Below are positions 1-8,671 of a stretch of DNA of 37,110 nt, in pieces (the stretch's first letter is position 1; the number at the start of each line of letters is the position of its first letter). A program made the position numbers and the translations under genes. A model generated the notes under the pieces. The model made no database searches and was not told the origin of the DNA. It saw only the letters and a list, made by a program, of their open reading frames with translations. The stretch is taken from positions 1-37,110 of the forward strand of contig JADHTJ010000032.1 in NCBI GenBank assembly GCA_016785015.1, read 5' to 3'. This DNA is from Anaerolineales bacterium (GTDB lineage: Bacteria; Chloroflexota; Anaerolineae; Anaerolineales; UBA11858).

Positions 1-23
1 TCCCCTTCCTGGGAGCAGACCTC

Positions 24-171
24 TTATTTCCAACAATCAACGGCCATTTTTGCTATTAATGTAAATGTGTAAATTGTTTCTGCATTCATCTATTCATTAC
101 CCATTAAAGCCAAACTATTGATAACCCCTAATTATTGGTATCTGTAAAATATGACAGAAATCATATTAACT
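24..171. repeat. Decayed duplicate of the arsR upstream region (copy 1)
   Basis: About 150 bp closely matches 4245-4395, the region just upstream of arsR, in the same orientation. The match runs from a TATTTCC motif to the palindrome ATATGA-N6-TCATAT (149-166 here, 4373-4390 there) and ends at TTAACT. Beyond a 100-bp insert (173-272) a weaker match resumes: a purine-rich GAGGAG with ACAATACATT corresponds to AAGGAG with ACAATATATT before arsR. No arsR coding sequence follows; the ATG near 312 opens only a tiny frame. I infer a duplication whose gene was lost. Confidence 0.85.
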
Positions 172-172
172 C

Positions 173-272
173 ATGTTACGCACATGTAGCGAGGTTTCCC
201 TGGAAATAGGGGGTGGGGGGCTCTGCCCCCACCCCCTATTTCCAGAGAGATCCTCTTTAGGTTGCGTAACAT
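173..272 (-). mobile_element. MITE-like palindromic element, family 1, copy E1
   Basis: A 100-bp element with ends ATGTTACGCA and TGCGTAACAT. It contains a 20-bp perfect hairpin, with arms at 200-219 and 226-245 built around a run of G and of C. It is the reverse complement, with divergence, of the element at 24171-24270 and shares its ends with 16002-16091. It interrupts the duplicated ars promoter region, so it inserted after or during the duplication. Flanks TATTAACT (164-171) and AATTAATT (274-281) match at 6 of 8 positions. It has no coding capacity. Confidence 0.75.
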
Positions 273-637
273 CAATTAATTTAGTTTATAATGAGGAGCA
301 CAATACATTAATGCCGAAGCTTCCTCATTGATTACCTCCATTCTATCTACAACCCGTGTGTCTTACTCCCTATCAAGAGAAACAAGGGCGATGCCTTTTA
401 TGCAATTTACTCCCTCCTTTTTTTCTGGCTGGAAATCATGACCTTTTGGTTACAAGTTTCAGTTTTCTAACCTTCATTTCATGAGAAAATAATGTTTCCA
501 TGGTCCAAAACTCGTTGGGCTTAGTTATTGTCAAAAAGAATTCTTAGTGTGTTATCCGGAAAAGTATTCTTTCTAATTGCTATTTTTTGTCCCAAATATT
601 CTGACGAAATTCAAATATCATCTAATAAGAGGCGTTT
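273..637. other. Intergenic, no gene seen
   Basis: AT-rich stretch between element E1 and the LysR gene. It begins with the decayed ribosome-binding region of the duplicated ars promoter (about 279-312). I see no open frame of note on either strand, no RNA gene and no clear promoter. A purine stretch (TAAGAGGCG) just before 638 is the likely ribosome-binding site of the LysR gene. Confidence 0.6.
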
Positions 638-1564
638 ATGGACATTGAAAGCCTAAGAATTTTAATAGATGCTTCCCAAACCTTAAATTTTTCAGAAACT
701 GCTCGGCGGATACACGTAAGTCAGTCTACCGTCAGCAAACATATTCTTAACTTGGAAAATCAACTGAATGTAACTATATTCGATCGTAACGGGCCGCGAC
801 TTCAACTGACCGAGGCCGGCAAAGCAACGATACCTTTGGCAAAGAAGTTGGTGAATGAATGTGAACAATTCCAACAAATGGTGAGCACTATAAATGAAGA
901 TGTCATCGGACCATTGCAGATTGCATGTAGCACGGCAACGGGGAAATATGTATTGCCAATGCTGGCAGTACGTTTTCGTGAACGCTTTCCGAGTGTTGAT
1001 ATAAGTATGTTAGCATGTCAGCCTGATGATGTCGAAAGTTTCCTTAAAGACGATCAAGTAGATTTGGCAGTTGTAAGCTTTGAAATTCCTAACCCTAACC
1101 TAGAATGTCAGGTATTCTTTTACGATCAAATCATAATGATAGCACCACCTGACCATCCTTTGACCCTACTAAGTGATATCCAACCAGACGACATCGTTCG
1201 GTTAGATATGCTCTTACGTGAACCGACTTCTGGTACGCGCCGCACCCTACTTTCTGCACTTGCAGCCCATGATATTTCGTCCAAAGATTTGAATATCATT
1301 TTGGAATTGGGTAATGCTGAAGCCATCGTTAGTACTGTAGCATTAGGTATTGGTATTGCCTTTGTATCACGGGCATCAGCGAATTTCGCTTTGAAGGCTG
1401 GGGACGTAGTAAAAGTAGAAATCCCCATGTTTTCCCTCAACCGAAAAATATGTATGTTGAGAAAAAAGATGGGGCTATCATCTCGGGTTGCAGATGTTTT
1501 TTGGAGCTTTATCCACGAACCGGAAAATGTTGAACTAATTAAATCGATCGTTGAAACCCAGTGA
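638..1564 (+). CDS. LysR family transcriptional regulator
   Basis: A 308-residue protein of normal LysR length. Residues 1-60 form the winged helix-turn-helix, with the typical pattern of an aromatic at position 18 (LNFSETARRIHVSQSTVSKHI) and FDR near 49. Residues 88-300 form the periplasmic-binding-like effector domain. LysR proteins usually bind a small-molecule co-inducer and often control a neighbouring divergent gene. Here the neighbour is convergent (cytochrome gene, minus strand), so the target is unclear. The C-terminal half resembles the CysB/CysL-type sulfur and nitrogen regulators only in general layout. The ATG at 638 has an acceptable purine-rich site 5' of it. Family assignment is secure; the effector and target are unknown. 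Confidence 0.92.
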   Translation: MDIESLRILIDASQTLNFSETARRIHVSQSTVSKHILNLENQLNVTIFDRNGPRLQLTEAGKATIPLAKKLVNECEQFQQMVSTINEDVIGPLQIACSTATGKYVLPMLAVRFRERFPSVDISMLACQPDDVESFLKDDQVDLAVVSFEIPNPNLECQVFFYDQIIMIAPPDHPLTLLSDIQPDDIVRLDMLLREPTSGTRRTLLSALAAHDISSKDLNIILELGNAEAIVSTVALGIGIAFVSRASANFALKAGDVVKVEIPMFSLNRKICMLRKKMGLSSRVADVFWSFIHEPENVELIKSIVETQ

Positions 1565-1814
1565 TTCTTTCGCCATTTTTTGACAAGCACTATCGATTTA
1601 TTTAACTTTTAAGCTGAACGTCTTCTTGGGGAATTTGGAATACTTGTCTGGTTTTTATCAAGAAAATCACTTGATATAACGGATACCTATATTGATCCCG
1701 TACAAGCCGGTTACAGAAAATAAAAAGTGACTGGCCTATTTTCCTATTAGTAAGGATCATAAACCAGTCACAATGTATTCTCAAAAAGTGAATACCTAAG
1801 TGATATGAGATAGA

Positions 1815-4082
1815 TTAGTCATCATCACCACTTAGCCTGGCGTAATCATGGCATGCACTGCACGAGTTTGACATGATCTCGTAATCGTGCGTGGCGGTTT
1901 CAGCATAGATTGCGCTTTGCGCCGGCCACACGATATCAAAGACGTGCGAGGCCACATTCCCTTCGGCCACCGCAATGTTTCCATCGGCGTCGAAGTCGAG
2001 GTGGTACTGGGCATCGTCGTTGTTATCAAAGAGCTTACCGATCTTCGGCATGTGACATGAAGCACAGCTGCCAACCGGATTCTCGGGGTCAGCCGGCGTG
2101 TAGAGCGCGCCGCCCATGCCAGCCTCTTTCGAAATATGCGATCCTACAGCGCGGGCAACGTTGTTCAATGCTAGTATTACGTTCACATCTTCCAACGTCA
2201 TCGCGACACCGTCCAGGCTCACATCTCGGCCAGCCTGAAGCTGGAGCACTGCAACATCGTCCTCCGAAACACCTTCGAAGGGTCCGTGGGTCGCATGGCA
2301 GGCCAGGCACAGGGTATTGTTGCCGTATGCCGGGTTTGAAAGCTCATAGTCGCCAACTGCCATCGTTGCTGGCCCTGCATCGAGTGTGTGAACATCGTGA
2401 CAGGATGCGCAGGTGAGTTTTTCAAAGGGGTTGTCCACATGCACGGAGCGCAGCAGTTCGGGGAGCTGCTGGGAGTGAGCTCGGCTGTGGATTCCGTCCG
2501 ACCAGGAGTTGAAGGGACCTACCTTCCACTCATTATTGATCGTTGGTTGGTTGTAATTGGTGATGAAAGTTTCCAGTTCATAGACACCGGGCACGAAGAA
2601 TCCTCTGCCGAGTGTGTCCTTGTAGGTCTCGTCGAACGAGGGTTTGAAATACCCCGGGGGGTTGAGGCTCTTCCCACCGTGGGAAGCATGGCACTGCCCG
2701 CAAACCTCATTGCTTGCCTGAGCGGTAATATAGGTCGGGTTGACGATCATGGTTGGGTCAGCGGTATCAGCATGGTCTGAACCCGGCCCATGACAACGCT
2801 CACAGGTGACATTCAGATCGACATAGTCAAAAGCGGTCACAACACCTTTGTAGGTGTGATCACCATCTTCAATGTCAACGTAGTCGATCTCTATACCGGT
2901 TGCATGACAACCGGCGCAGTTGCGCGAAAGGGTATTGGTTGGCGGGCACCAGTGTTCGGGACCTTTTTTCCAGAATTTCGGAAGACCAACATCACCTTCT
3001 GCCAGAGCCGGGGAGCCGACCGGGGTTCCATCCTGAATTAGGTAAACCGGCAGGTAATTGACATAGTCTTGTTTGGCGCGCTCGAGCGGGATGTCGTGCT
3101 CGGTGAACCAATCGACCAAGAAGGGCACATCTTGGATGCGGGCCATATAGCGCTGTTTTCCCAAACCATAATTGGGTAAACGATCCTCGACTTCATGATA
3201 CGGATCGGCATATCCTTCGCCCCAATTGGTCTGACCACCGATCGTTGCGGCGACCGGGATAAAGACAGCGGTATCGTCTGCCCCGCAATTCAGCGCACCT
3301 TCGCTGCGAGGGGTGGCGCCTTCTTCAAGTTCAGCATAGAACTTGAAGATGTACTCACGGCCCTCATCGCCATCTTCGGTGCACAAAACGAGATTAACCA
3401 GGCCCTCACCATCGGCAGGATCCTGCACCATGAGCAATTCGCCTTTAGAACCACGAGGCAGGACTTTGTCACCCGGCTCCGGCCACATTTCTGTATGAAT
3501 CATCTGGCTGGTGCCTTCGGTAACAAAGCGGGAGTGCGCGGCAGCGTTGGTACTGCCATCGAAGGCGGCAAAGTATTCCGGCATCGAATTGGCATGGCAG
3601 GTGGTGCAGGCGTCCATACCAACAGTAGTGGCGTCCGCGCTCGGGCGGCCGGAAAGCGTGATGGTAACATCCGTAACATCCATCCCGTCGCCGGCGTAAA
3701 TTGAGTGATGTGTCTCGCCATCCAGGTAGAGATCAGATGGTGAAGCCACATAGAGGTATACAAAACCAGCCGGAACATCTGTAAGCGCAAAGCTTCCATC
3801 CGGCGCGGAGTCGGCGCTGATATCCAGGCCTTCCGCGCTGACGGTTGCGCCTTCAACTGGATCGCCCTTGACATCGACCACCTTACCGCTGATCTGGGCA
3901 ACTGTCGGCGCATCAACCAGAACTGGAGCGCTTTCACCTGCCGGACCAGCTGGTCCAGCGGGGCCATCAGGCCCGGCGGGCCCGGCGGGTCCGACGGGTC
4001 CGGCGGGTCCGGCGGATCCCGCACATGCGGCCAGCAGCAGTGCAATCCCCACCAGAATAATCACGGGATACTTCTGTTTCAT
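1815..4082 (-). CDS. Octahaem c-type cytochrome lipoprotein with collagen-like stalk
   Basis: A 755-residue exported protein. A lipoprotein signal ends in LLAAC with lipid-bearing Cys20. Residues 21-49 are a collagen-like Gly-Pro-Ala repeat. Residues about 60-143 form a carboxypeptidase-regulatory-like beta domain (ISGKVVD...GATV...). The rest carries eight CxxCH haem c motifs, starting at Cys159, 389, 427, 461, 558, 592, 673 and 741. Extra His residues could be distal ligands. The protein should therefore be anchored outside the membrane and move electrons; the partner is not evident. Extra non-haem Cys occur at 234, 266 and 379. It has a good ribosome-binding site (AAAGGAG, 4089-4094 on the minus strand) and a TATAAT box on the minus strand at 4128-4133. 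It lies back to back with arsR, but no arsenic role can be read from the sequence. It may belong to the multihaem cytochromes related to octahaem reductases. The family is clear and the substrate unknown. Confidence 0.88.
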   Translation of the reverse strand: MKQKYPVIILVGIALLLAACAGSAGPAGPVGPAGPAGPDGPAGPAGPAGESAPVLVDAPTVAQISGKVVDVKGDPVEGATVSAEGLDISADSAPDGSFALTDVPAGFVYLYVASPSDLYLDGETHHSIYAGDGMDVTDVTITLSGRPSADATTVGMDACTTCHANSMPEYFAAFDGSTNAAAHSRFVTEGTSQMIHTEMWPEPGDKVLPRGSKGELLMVQDPADGEGLVNLVLCTEDGDEGREYIFKFYAELEEGATPRSEGALNCGADDTAVFIPVAATIGGQTNWGEGYADPYHEVEDRLPNYGLGKQRYMARIQDVPFLVDWFTEHDIPLERAKQDYVNYLPVYLIQDGTPVGSPALAEGDVGLPKFWKKGPEHWCPPTNTLSRNCAGCHATGIEIDYVDIEDGDHTYKGVVTAFDYVDLNVTCERCHGPGSDHADTADPTMIVNPTYITAQASNEVCGQCHASHGGKSLNPPGYFKPSFDETYKDTLGRGFFVPGVYELETFITNYNQPTINNEWKVGPFNSWSDGIHSRAHSQQLPELLRSVHVDNPFEKLTCASCHDVHTLDAGPATMAVGDYELSNPAYGNNTLCLACHATHGPFEGVSEDDVAVLQLQAGRDVSLDGVAMTLEDVNVILALNNVARAVGSHISKEAGMGGALYTPADPENPVGSCASCHMPKIGKLFDNNDDAQYHLDFDADGNIAVAEGNVASHVFDIVWPAQSAIYAETATHDYEIMSNSCSACHDYARLSGDDD

Positions 4083-4127
4083 AGCATTCTCCTTTAAATT
4101 TGGGTAAATTTTTGAAAACTTTGATTC

Positions 4128-4133
4128 ATTATA
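4128..4133 (-). promoter_or_regulatory. -10 box of the cytochrome gene
   Basis: TATAAT on the minus strand, 45 bases upstream of the cytochrome start codon. A convincing -35 box at 16-18 bp spacing is not visible, so this rests on the perfect -10 hexamer alone. Confidence 0.4.
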
Positions 4134-4244
4134 GAAAAAAGATTAATATCAGATTAGTGTCATCCATTACAAGCCACTATTGGGTATAGCGATCAGAACC
4201 TATCGAGATTTGGAATAGAATAGAAGCCCACCATAAAGTATTCC

Positions 4245-4395
4245 TCATATTTCCAGCAATCAACGGCCATTTTTTGCAATCCGCATAAATGTGTAAATGG
4301 CTTCTGTATTCATCTATTCATTACCCATTAAAGCCAAACTATCGATAACCCCTAAATATTGGTATGTGTAAAATATGACAAAAATCATATTAACT
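4245..4395. repeat. arsR upstream region, copy 2 of the duplication
   Basis: Intact counterpart of 24-171. It contains the inverted repeat ATATGA-N6-TCATAT (4373-4390) and, beyond the end of the strong match, AAGGAG (4407-4412) before arsR. Conservation of that inverted repeat in both copies suggests it may be functional, for instance as a regulator site in the arsR promoter. The 4083-4430 gap contains no gene. Confidence 0.85.
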
Positions 4396-4418
4396 ATATT
4401 AAAAATAAGGAGTACAAT

Positions 4419-4438
4419 ATATTCGTAATTATGAATAT
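4419..4438. promoter_or_regulatory. Candidate ArsR operator over the arsR start
   Basis: ATATTCGTAATTATGAATAT is a 20-bp near-perfect palindrome with one mismatched pair. It overlaps the likely arsR ATG at 4431. The same half-site occurs perfectly at 5161-5182 in front of the permease gene. ArsR proteins commonly bind AT-rich dyads of this kind and repress their own operon, so autorepression is the simplest reading (inference). Confidence 0.6.
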
Positions 4439-4838
4439 GACAAATCTTACTCCTGAGGAAAAGATCACTCGAATACTACGGGCAGTTAGTTCTCCAACTC
4501 GATTTCAAATATTAGCTGGGATTGGTCGGGGAGAGGTTTGCGTTTGTCATCTGGAAGCATTGCTTGATATGCGCCAGGCTTACATCTCACAGCAATTGAT
4601 GGAAATGCGTGAGGCAGACTTACTCGAAACTCGTAGAGACGGTCGTTACATATTCTACCGACTTGCTGAACCGCAACTACTGGATTCTCTGTTAGAAATT
4701 GGAGGGTTATTTAGCATTCCCACGTACGAATTAGAGAGTTTAATAAACTCTGGTCCTCACCCAGAGTGCTGCTGCCCAAATTGTGTTGCCGAAATACAAA
4801 ATTCATTGGGCACTGAAGCAAAAGCGGAGACAAACTAG
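4431..4838 (+). CDS. arsR: ArsR family arsenic-responsive repressor
   Basis: A winged-helix repressor of the ArsR/SmtB family, 135 residues from the ATG at 4431. The reading frame is open back to 4359, but that extension lies in the duplicated promoter and is unlikely to be translated. The start at 4431 is 18 bases from AAGGAG, longer than usual, so 4437 or another start is possible. The helix-turn-helix is at about residues 37-60. The sensor motif CVC (Cys37, Cys39) matches the first two of the three arsenite-binding Cys of E. coli ArsR (CVCDLC); the third is Glu here. A C-terminal cluster, Cys113-114-115 and Cys118, may add a metalloid site. It heads the arsenic cluster, 11 bases before the thioredoxin-like gene. 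Confidence 0.92.
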   Translation: MNMTNLTPEEKITRILRAVSSPTRFQILAGIGRGEVCVCHLEALLDMRQAYISQQLMEMREADLLETRRDGRYIFYRLAEPQLLDSLLEIGGLFSIPTYELESLINSGPHPECCCPNCVAEIQNSLGTEAKAETN

Positions 4839-4849
4839 GAGAAATCTCA

Positions 4850-5101
4850 ATGCTTAATATCAAAGTTCTCGGTTCAGGCTGTGCTAATTGCAAACGCCTG
4901 GAACAACTCACCCTGAAGGTAGTTGACCAACTCGGCGTCGAAGCCGAGGTGGTCAAAGTCACCAACCCCACCAAATACGCCGATTATGGCATTATGTCGA
5001 CCCCTGGATTGGTCATCAACGAAAAAACTGTCAGTTCAGGTCGGATTCCCTCCATTCCAGAGATTACTAGTTTTGTGACATCGGCCCTGGCTGTCAGCTA
5101 A
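4850..5101 (+). CDS. Small thioredoxin-like redox protein (CxxC)
   Basis: An 83-residue thioredoxin-fold protein of the MTH895/TM0996 'redox-active disulfide protein 2' family. The active-site disulfide is Cys11-Ala-Asn-Cys14, and a cis-Pro loop reads STPGLVIN. It is the expected length for the family, which is shorter than classical thioredoxin. It follows arsR by 11 bases with a GGAG site, so the two are probably co-transcribed. The arsC in this cluster has the three-Cys layout of thioredoxin-recycled arsenate reductases, so this protein is a plausible electron donor (inference). A terminator-like hairpin follows. Confidence 0.88.
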   Translation: MLNIKVLGSGCANCKRLEQLTLKVVDQLGVEAEVVKVTNPTKYADYGIMSTPGLVINEKTVSSGRIPSIPEITSFVTSALAVS

Positions 5102-5113
5102 ATCAATCCAGAT

Positions 5114-5150
5114 AAAGCCCTATGCGCATCTCTAGGCTTAGGGCTTTTAT
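5114..5150 (+). terminator. Rho-independent terminator after the thioredoxin-like gene
   Basis: AAAGCCCTA (5114-5122) pairs perfectly with TAGGGCTTT (5139-5147) across a 16-base loop and runs into a short T tract. It separates arsR-trx from the permease unit, which has its own operator just downstream. Confidence 0.6.
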
Positions 5151-5160
5151 TGTGGAAGAA

Positions 5161-5182
5161 TATATTCGTTTTTACGAATATA
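5161..5182. promoter_or_regulatory. Candidate ArsR operator before the permease gene
   Basis: TATATTCG, six bases, CGAATATA: a perfect 8-bp inverted repeat 15 bases before the likely start at 5197. It matches the palindrome at the arsR start (4419-4438). Two similar dyads at the heads of two arsenic transcription units point to one shared repressor, most simply the arsR product. Confidence 0.65.
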
Positions 5183-5196
5183 GAATAGGATACCCC

Positions 5197-6669
5197 ATGT
5201 TTACAACCATCATTGATTTCGTAGCGCACTTGCTTGGCAGCGGCCTTGGCAACCTGGCCGCGTATCTGGCGGCGCATGTGCTACTGTGCCTGCTGCCGGC
5301 TTTCTACATCGCCGGAGCCATGACAGCCTTGATCCCCAAAGAGACCATCACCCGCTATTTGGGTCGGAACACCCCGAAAATTATCTCTTACCCGGCGGCT
5401 GCCGCTGCTGGTTTTCTGCTGGCGGTGTGTTCGTGCACCGTAATTCCTCTCTTTGCCGGAATTTACAAAAAGGGTGCGGGGCTTGGCCCTGCGATCACCT
5501 TCTTGTTCGTGGCGCCAGCGGTTAACATCCTGGCACTGTCTTATACGGGCACAGTTATCGGTATGGATTTGGCCATCGCCCGCCTGGTGCTCTCGATTGC
5601 CTTTGGCATCGGGGTAGGCGTGATCATGGCAATGATCTTCCGTAAAGCTGATGCAGAACATGATAAAGTTACAGATGCCATGTTTGAAGGCCATGCAGCT
5701 ATGCACCGCAGCGCTTTGATTTTCTTGCTCGTGTTGGTTTTCTTGTTGCTCGCGGGGACTTTCCAAACCGACTTATTAAAAACCACCTACGTCAGCCTGG
5801 ATATACCCATCAACGGGGTGGACCACATCCAGAACTGGCTCTTCGAATTGGTTCCCTTTGATCCATCGCGAGGAGAGGAGGGTGTCACCGCCCAGGGCGC
5901 GGTACTCATTCTTATGCTGATCCTGATCGGGTTAGCTTCCTGGAAAGGGATTGAACCCATCTTCGAGGGGTTCAATTCCTGGACGTGGATATCCACTGCC
6001 CTGGTGGGATTTACCCTCATGATCGCCGCTTTAGGGGTGGTACCCAATCCTGAAGGCATAACCCTGTCCCTGACGGGCAAATTTTTCGGGGTGTTTATTT
6101 CTATCCTCGCGCTGGGCTGGCTGCTCAAATACGGCTTGACCGAAGATGAAACCCGCAATTTCCTATGGGAATCTTGGCGCTTTGTCAAGCAGATTTTTCC
6201 TTTATTAGTAGTCGGTGTATTTGTGGTTGGTATGATCCGCGAGATCATCCAACCGGAATGGATTCAAACCTTGGCGGGGAGCAACACGATCTTCGGCAAT
6301 TTCATTGGTGTGGTCTTTGGCGTTTTCATGTACTTCCCCACCCTGGTGGAAGTGCCCATCGCCCAGATGTTCCTCAGTCTGGGGATGCACCGCGGCCCTC
6401 TGTTGGCCTACCTGATTTCCGACCCTGAACTTAGCCTGCAAAGCATTTTGATCACGGCCTCGATCATTGGACGCTTGAAAGCCTGGGTGTATGTGGCCTG
6501 GGTTTCGCTCTTCAGCACTCTGGCAGGCCTGCTGTATGGCGCCTGGGTGGACGGCATCGGTCTGGAAATAGTGGCCCTATACCTGCTGGGGATTCTGGCT
6601 TTGCTCTATGCGGCGTTCTGGGTGTTCAACCCCCGGAATGAAAGCAAAGCTGTAACAACCCATTCATAA
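5197..6669 (+). CDS. ArsP-type permease (PF03773 family)
   Basis: A polytopic membrane protein of 490 residues from the ATG at 5197 (MFTTIIDF). The open frame extends back to 5122, but that part spans the terminator and operator, so I reject it. Two similar bundles of membrane helices are separated by a cytoplasmic stretch. The first bundle holds the family hallmark CSCTVIPLF followed by GAGLGPAITFLFVAPAVN; a related PTLVEVPI segment lies in the second. This is the predicted permease family that includes ArsP, an exporter of trivalent organoarsenicals, but other members have unknown substrates. Its place between arsR and arsC makes arsenical export the best guess. The loop at about residues 150-260 is longer than in small ArsP proteins. 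Confidence 0.82.
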   Translation: MFTTIIDFVAHLLGSGLGNLAAYLAAHVLLCLLPAFYIAGAMTALIPKETITRYLGRNTPKIISYPAAAAAGFLLAVCSCTVIPLFAGIYKKGAGLGPAITFLFVAPAVNILALSYTGTVIGMDLAIARLVLSIAFGIGVGVIMAMIFRKADAEHDKVTDAMFEGHAAMHRSALIFLLVLVFLLLAGTFQTDLLKTTYVSLDIPINGVDHIQNWLFELVPFDPSRGEEGVTAQGAVLILMLILIGLASWKGIEPIFEGFNSWTWISTALVGFTLMIAALGVVPNPEGITLSLTGKFFGVFISILALGWLLKYGLTEDETRNFLWESWRFVKQIFPLLVVGVFVVGMIREIIQPEWIQTLAGSNTIFGNFIGVVFGVFMYFPTLVEVPIAQMFLSLGMHRGPLLAYLISDPELSLQSILITASIIGRLKAWVYVAWVSLFSTLAGLLYGAWVDGIGLEIVALYLLGILALLYAAFWVFNPRNESKAVTTHS

Positions 6670-6758
6670 GTATAGAATAAACCAGTTGTTAACTCCGATA
6701 TTGGTCAGGTACCAAACAATACCTTGAAATCTATCCAACCAATCGAAGGAGATATCCG

Positions 6759-7064
6759 TTGAAGAAAAAACCAACCCTACACTATCAGGGTGATGGAAGA
6801 AATCGGCATCAATTAGGATGGCCAATCATCCAAGGGTGTTAGCGAATTCCTCGGCAAAGTGCATTTTGCTACCCTGTTCACTGTTTGCGGGCATGCGGAA
6901 AGGAACTGCCCGCGCATCTTTCTTTCACAGGGCAAACACACTCATTGGGATTTTGAAGACCCGGCTGCATTCAAAGGCTTGGATGAAGCCAAGCTGGCCA
7001 AGTTCCGTGAGGTGCGCGATCAACTCGAGCAGCGCATCCAGAATAGGTCGGCGAAAGGAGTGCT
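6759..7064 (+). pseudogene. arsC: Broken arsenate reductase gene (P-loop deleted)
   Basis: Remnant of a low-molecular-weight-phosphatase-type ArsC. A good ribosome-binding site (AAGGAG, 6746-6751) and TTG start (6759) give a short Lys-rich N-terminus. The sequence then jumps, with a frame change, to the family's middle segment (PYTIRVMEEIGIN, 6775-6813). An in-frame TAG follows at 6814, then most of the C-terminal half: GQSSKGVSEFL, TVCGHAERNC and HWDFEDPAAF, ending near RIQN. Roughly 40 residues are missing, including the catalytic CxxxxxR loop. The defects are therefore an internal deletion, a frameshift and a stop. It lies immediately upstream of an intact, diverged arsC and looks like a lost second reductase. 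Confidence 0.82.
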
Positions 7065-7067
7065 ATT

Positions 7068-7475
7068 ATTAAGAAAGTTCTTTTCCTATGTACGGGGAAT
7101 TCCTGTCGTTCGCAGATTGCAGAAGCTGTCGTCAACGCATTTCTGAACGATCAATGGCAGGCTTTTAGTGCGGGCACTGAGCCTGTCGGATATGTGCATC
7201 CCAATGCCCTTACCGCTTTGACCGAGATCGGCATCCAGCATGAGAGTAAATCCAAACACACCGATGATTTCCGGGATGTGGATTTCGATCTGGTAGTCAC
7301 AGTCTGCGATGACGCTGCCGAAAATTGCCCGGTCTGGTTAGGTAAAGGGGAACATGTTCACTTGGGCTTCCCCGACCCGGCCAAAGCAGAAGGAACAGAC
7401 TATGAAATCATGCAGGAATTCTGCAATGTGAGGGATAATATTGAAAAAAAAGTGATCTATTTGCTTGCTTCATAA
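7068..7475 (+). CDS. arsC: Arsenate reductase, thioredoxin-coupled, apparent ATT start
   Basis: Reduces arsenate to arsenite for export. It has the low-molecular-weight tyrosine phosphatase fold, about 135 residues. The P-loop CTGNSCR gives Cys8 and Arg14, and [10 protein letters not shown] gives Cys80 and Cys87. The three-Cys set with Cx6C matches the plasmid pI258 ArsC type (Cys10, 82, 89), which is recycled by thioredoxin. The frame is open from 7047, but no ATG, GTG or TTG occurs before the P-loop. The first Met-like start (GTG, 7194) would remove the active site. AAGGAG at 7055-7060 sits 7 bases before ATT at 7068, so I take ATT as the start; ATT at 7065 is the alternative. A mutated ATG or a sequencing error would look the same. 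acr3 follows by 28 bases. Confidence 0.85.
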   Translation: MKKVLFLCTGNSCRSQIAEAVVNAFLNDQWQAFSAGTEPVGYVHPNALTALTEIGIQHESKSKHTDDFRDVDFDLVVTVCDDAAENCPVWLGKGEHVHLGFPDPAKAEGTDYEIMQEFCNVRDNIEKKVIYLLAS

Positions 7476-7503
7476 AATTTACTTAGGAATGAAGGAGACA
7501 ACA

Positions 7504-8586
<1,083 letters not shown>

Positions 8587-8671
8587 AGGGTTTCCATAAC
8601 AACCATTTGACCGGGCTTCGAGAACCTCAGCCCTCTTCATTCTCTCAAAAGTTTAAGGAGGGATTCAAATA

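Noticed and set aside
200-245. Strong G/C hairpin as a simple terminator
   Set aside because: No gene ends before it and no T tract follows; homology to 24171-24270 and shared element ends explain it better.
1656-1771. Terminator between the LysR and cytochrome genes
   Set aside because: Two small inverted repeats (1656-1676 and 1727-1771) exist, but neither has a compact loop followed by a T tract.
1910-3704. Plus-strand frames of 80-170 codons opposite the cytochrome gene
   Set aside because: Complementary shadows with no recognisable domain or ribosome-binding site.
3500-4107. Long Pro-rich frames on both strands over the cytochrome N-terminus (3500-4045 minus, 3868-4107 plus)
   Set aside because: They arise from the GC-rich collagen-like repeat read in other frames; the 755-residue frame has a signal peptide, domains and haem motifs.
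6859-7146. Intact 95-residue protein
   Set aside because: It is the C-terminal half of an arsC lacking the catalytic loop, running out of frame into the next gene; better called a pseudogene.
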